Below, in pieces: positions 39,729 to 39,774 of a DNA stretch of 39,774 nucleotides. The DNA lies in the NCBI GenBank assembly GCA_014695195.1, contig JACJNW010000007.1:1-39774 (forward strand), read 5' to 3'. Numbering within the stretch: the stretch's first letter is position 1; every line of letters begins with the position of its first letter. This DNA is from Cyanobacteria bacterium FACHB-DQ100. Lineage in GTDB: Bacteria > Cyanobacteriota > Cyanobacteriia > Leptolyngbyales > Leptolyngbyaceae. A program made the translations under genes and the position numbers. The notes beneath the pieces are model-generated. The model was given only the letters and a program-made list of their open reading frames with translations, did not search any database and was not told the DNA's origin.

Positions 39729-39774
39729 CTAACCGTTGATTGCAGGAGCAGAGAGTGCAACCGGAGCCGCTTCA
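39729..39774 (-). CDS. psbA: photosystem II D1 protein, C-terminal fragment
   Basis: The last 14 codons before TAG on the minus strand read EAAPVALSAPAING, the C-terminal extension of D1 that is cut off by CtpA during photosystem II assembly. The gene runs off the right edge of the window. Which psbA copy it is cannot be told. Confidence 0.9.
   Translation of the reverse strand, partial: EAAPVALSAPAING

Noticed and set aside
1-39774. CRISPR array, insertion sequence or prophage
   Set aside because: No regularly spaced repeats, transposase, integrase or phage structural genes were found.

Overview
The window comes from a cyanobacterium, most likely a filamentous Leptolyngbya-like one. The evidence is the 3' end of psbA at the right edge, a 42-residue psb30 gene, a carboxysome shell gene (ccmK family), and many proteins of families found mainly in cyanobacteria (DUF3370, DUF4912, DUF3727, DUF3122, DUF2358, DUF2993). 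The HIP1 octamer GCGATCGC and its CGATCG core are frequent throughout. There is no rRNA operon, insertion sequence, CRISPR array or intact prophage. Most of the window is ordinary chromosome with short operons on both strands.

Layout. 0.15-4.6 kb: acyltransferase and DUF3370 pair, an exported MORN-repeat protein, a peptidoglycan amidase without a signal peptide, and psb30 with its own terminator. 4.7-7.6 kb: a two-component system, a 38-residue membrane peptide and an alpha/beta hydrolase. 7.7-12 kb: two stress/LEA-like envelope proteins, a YbhN-type membrane protein, an unrecognised 499-residue protein and a frameshifted PEP-CTERM gene. 12.1-16 kb: ccmK, glutaminase, a HipA-like kinase/DUF3037 pair, a 45-residue membrane protein and an HdrB-like CCG protein. 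16-20.3 kb: a coiled-coil/PLD-like/TPR protein, a tight operon of cbbY, a secreted protein and an alkyltransferase-like protein, then tRNA-Gln(TTG). 20.3-27 kb: DUF2358 and its partner, DUF4912, DUF2993, cdsA, cbiT and an Orn/Lys/Arg decarboxylase. 27-33.5 kb: a proline-rich peptide, ychF, a Get3d-type ATPase, an orphan ABC ATPase, a YqeG-type phosphatase, mltG and DUF3727. 34.5-39.8 kb: a small membrane protein, DUF3122, a cation diffusion facilitator, a photolyase-family protein, murG and the psbA tail.

The unusual part is the roughly 1 kb without an ordinary gene at 33.54-34.54 kb. It holds a 25-bp hairpin whose three imperfect pairs are all G-U compatible when transcribed rightward. Next comes a chain of hairpins ending in a strong terminator with a CU-rich anti-Shine-Dalgarno-like stretch, which looks like a small RNA. 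After that are helically phased repeats of TGTARTAY over a TTGACA promoter, a short coding-like stretch with a frame problem, and a tRNA-like 3' half with an Ile-type anticodon loop. The gene beyond begins over three DnaA-box-like nonamers. This block is the best candidate for an undescribed regulatory or integrated element.

Other notable points are a sliding-clamp-binding-like pentapeptide at the extreme C terminus of a divergent photolyase homologue, a terminator-like hairpin that contains the Shine-Dalgarno sequence of the gene at 20724-21356, and several genes under 60 codons that automated calling may miss. All calls come from reading the sequence; no database search was run.
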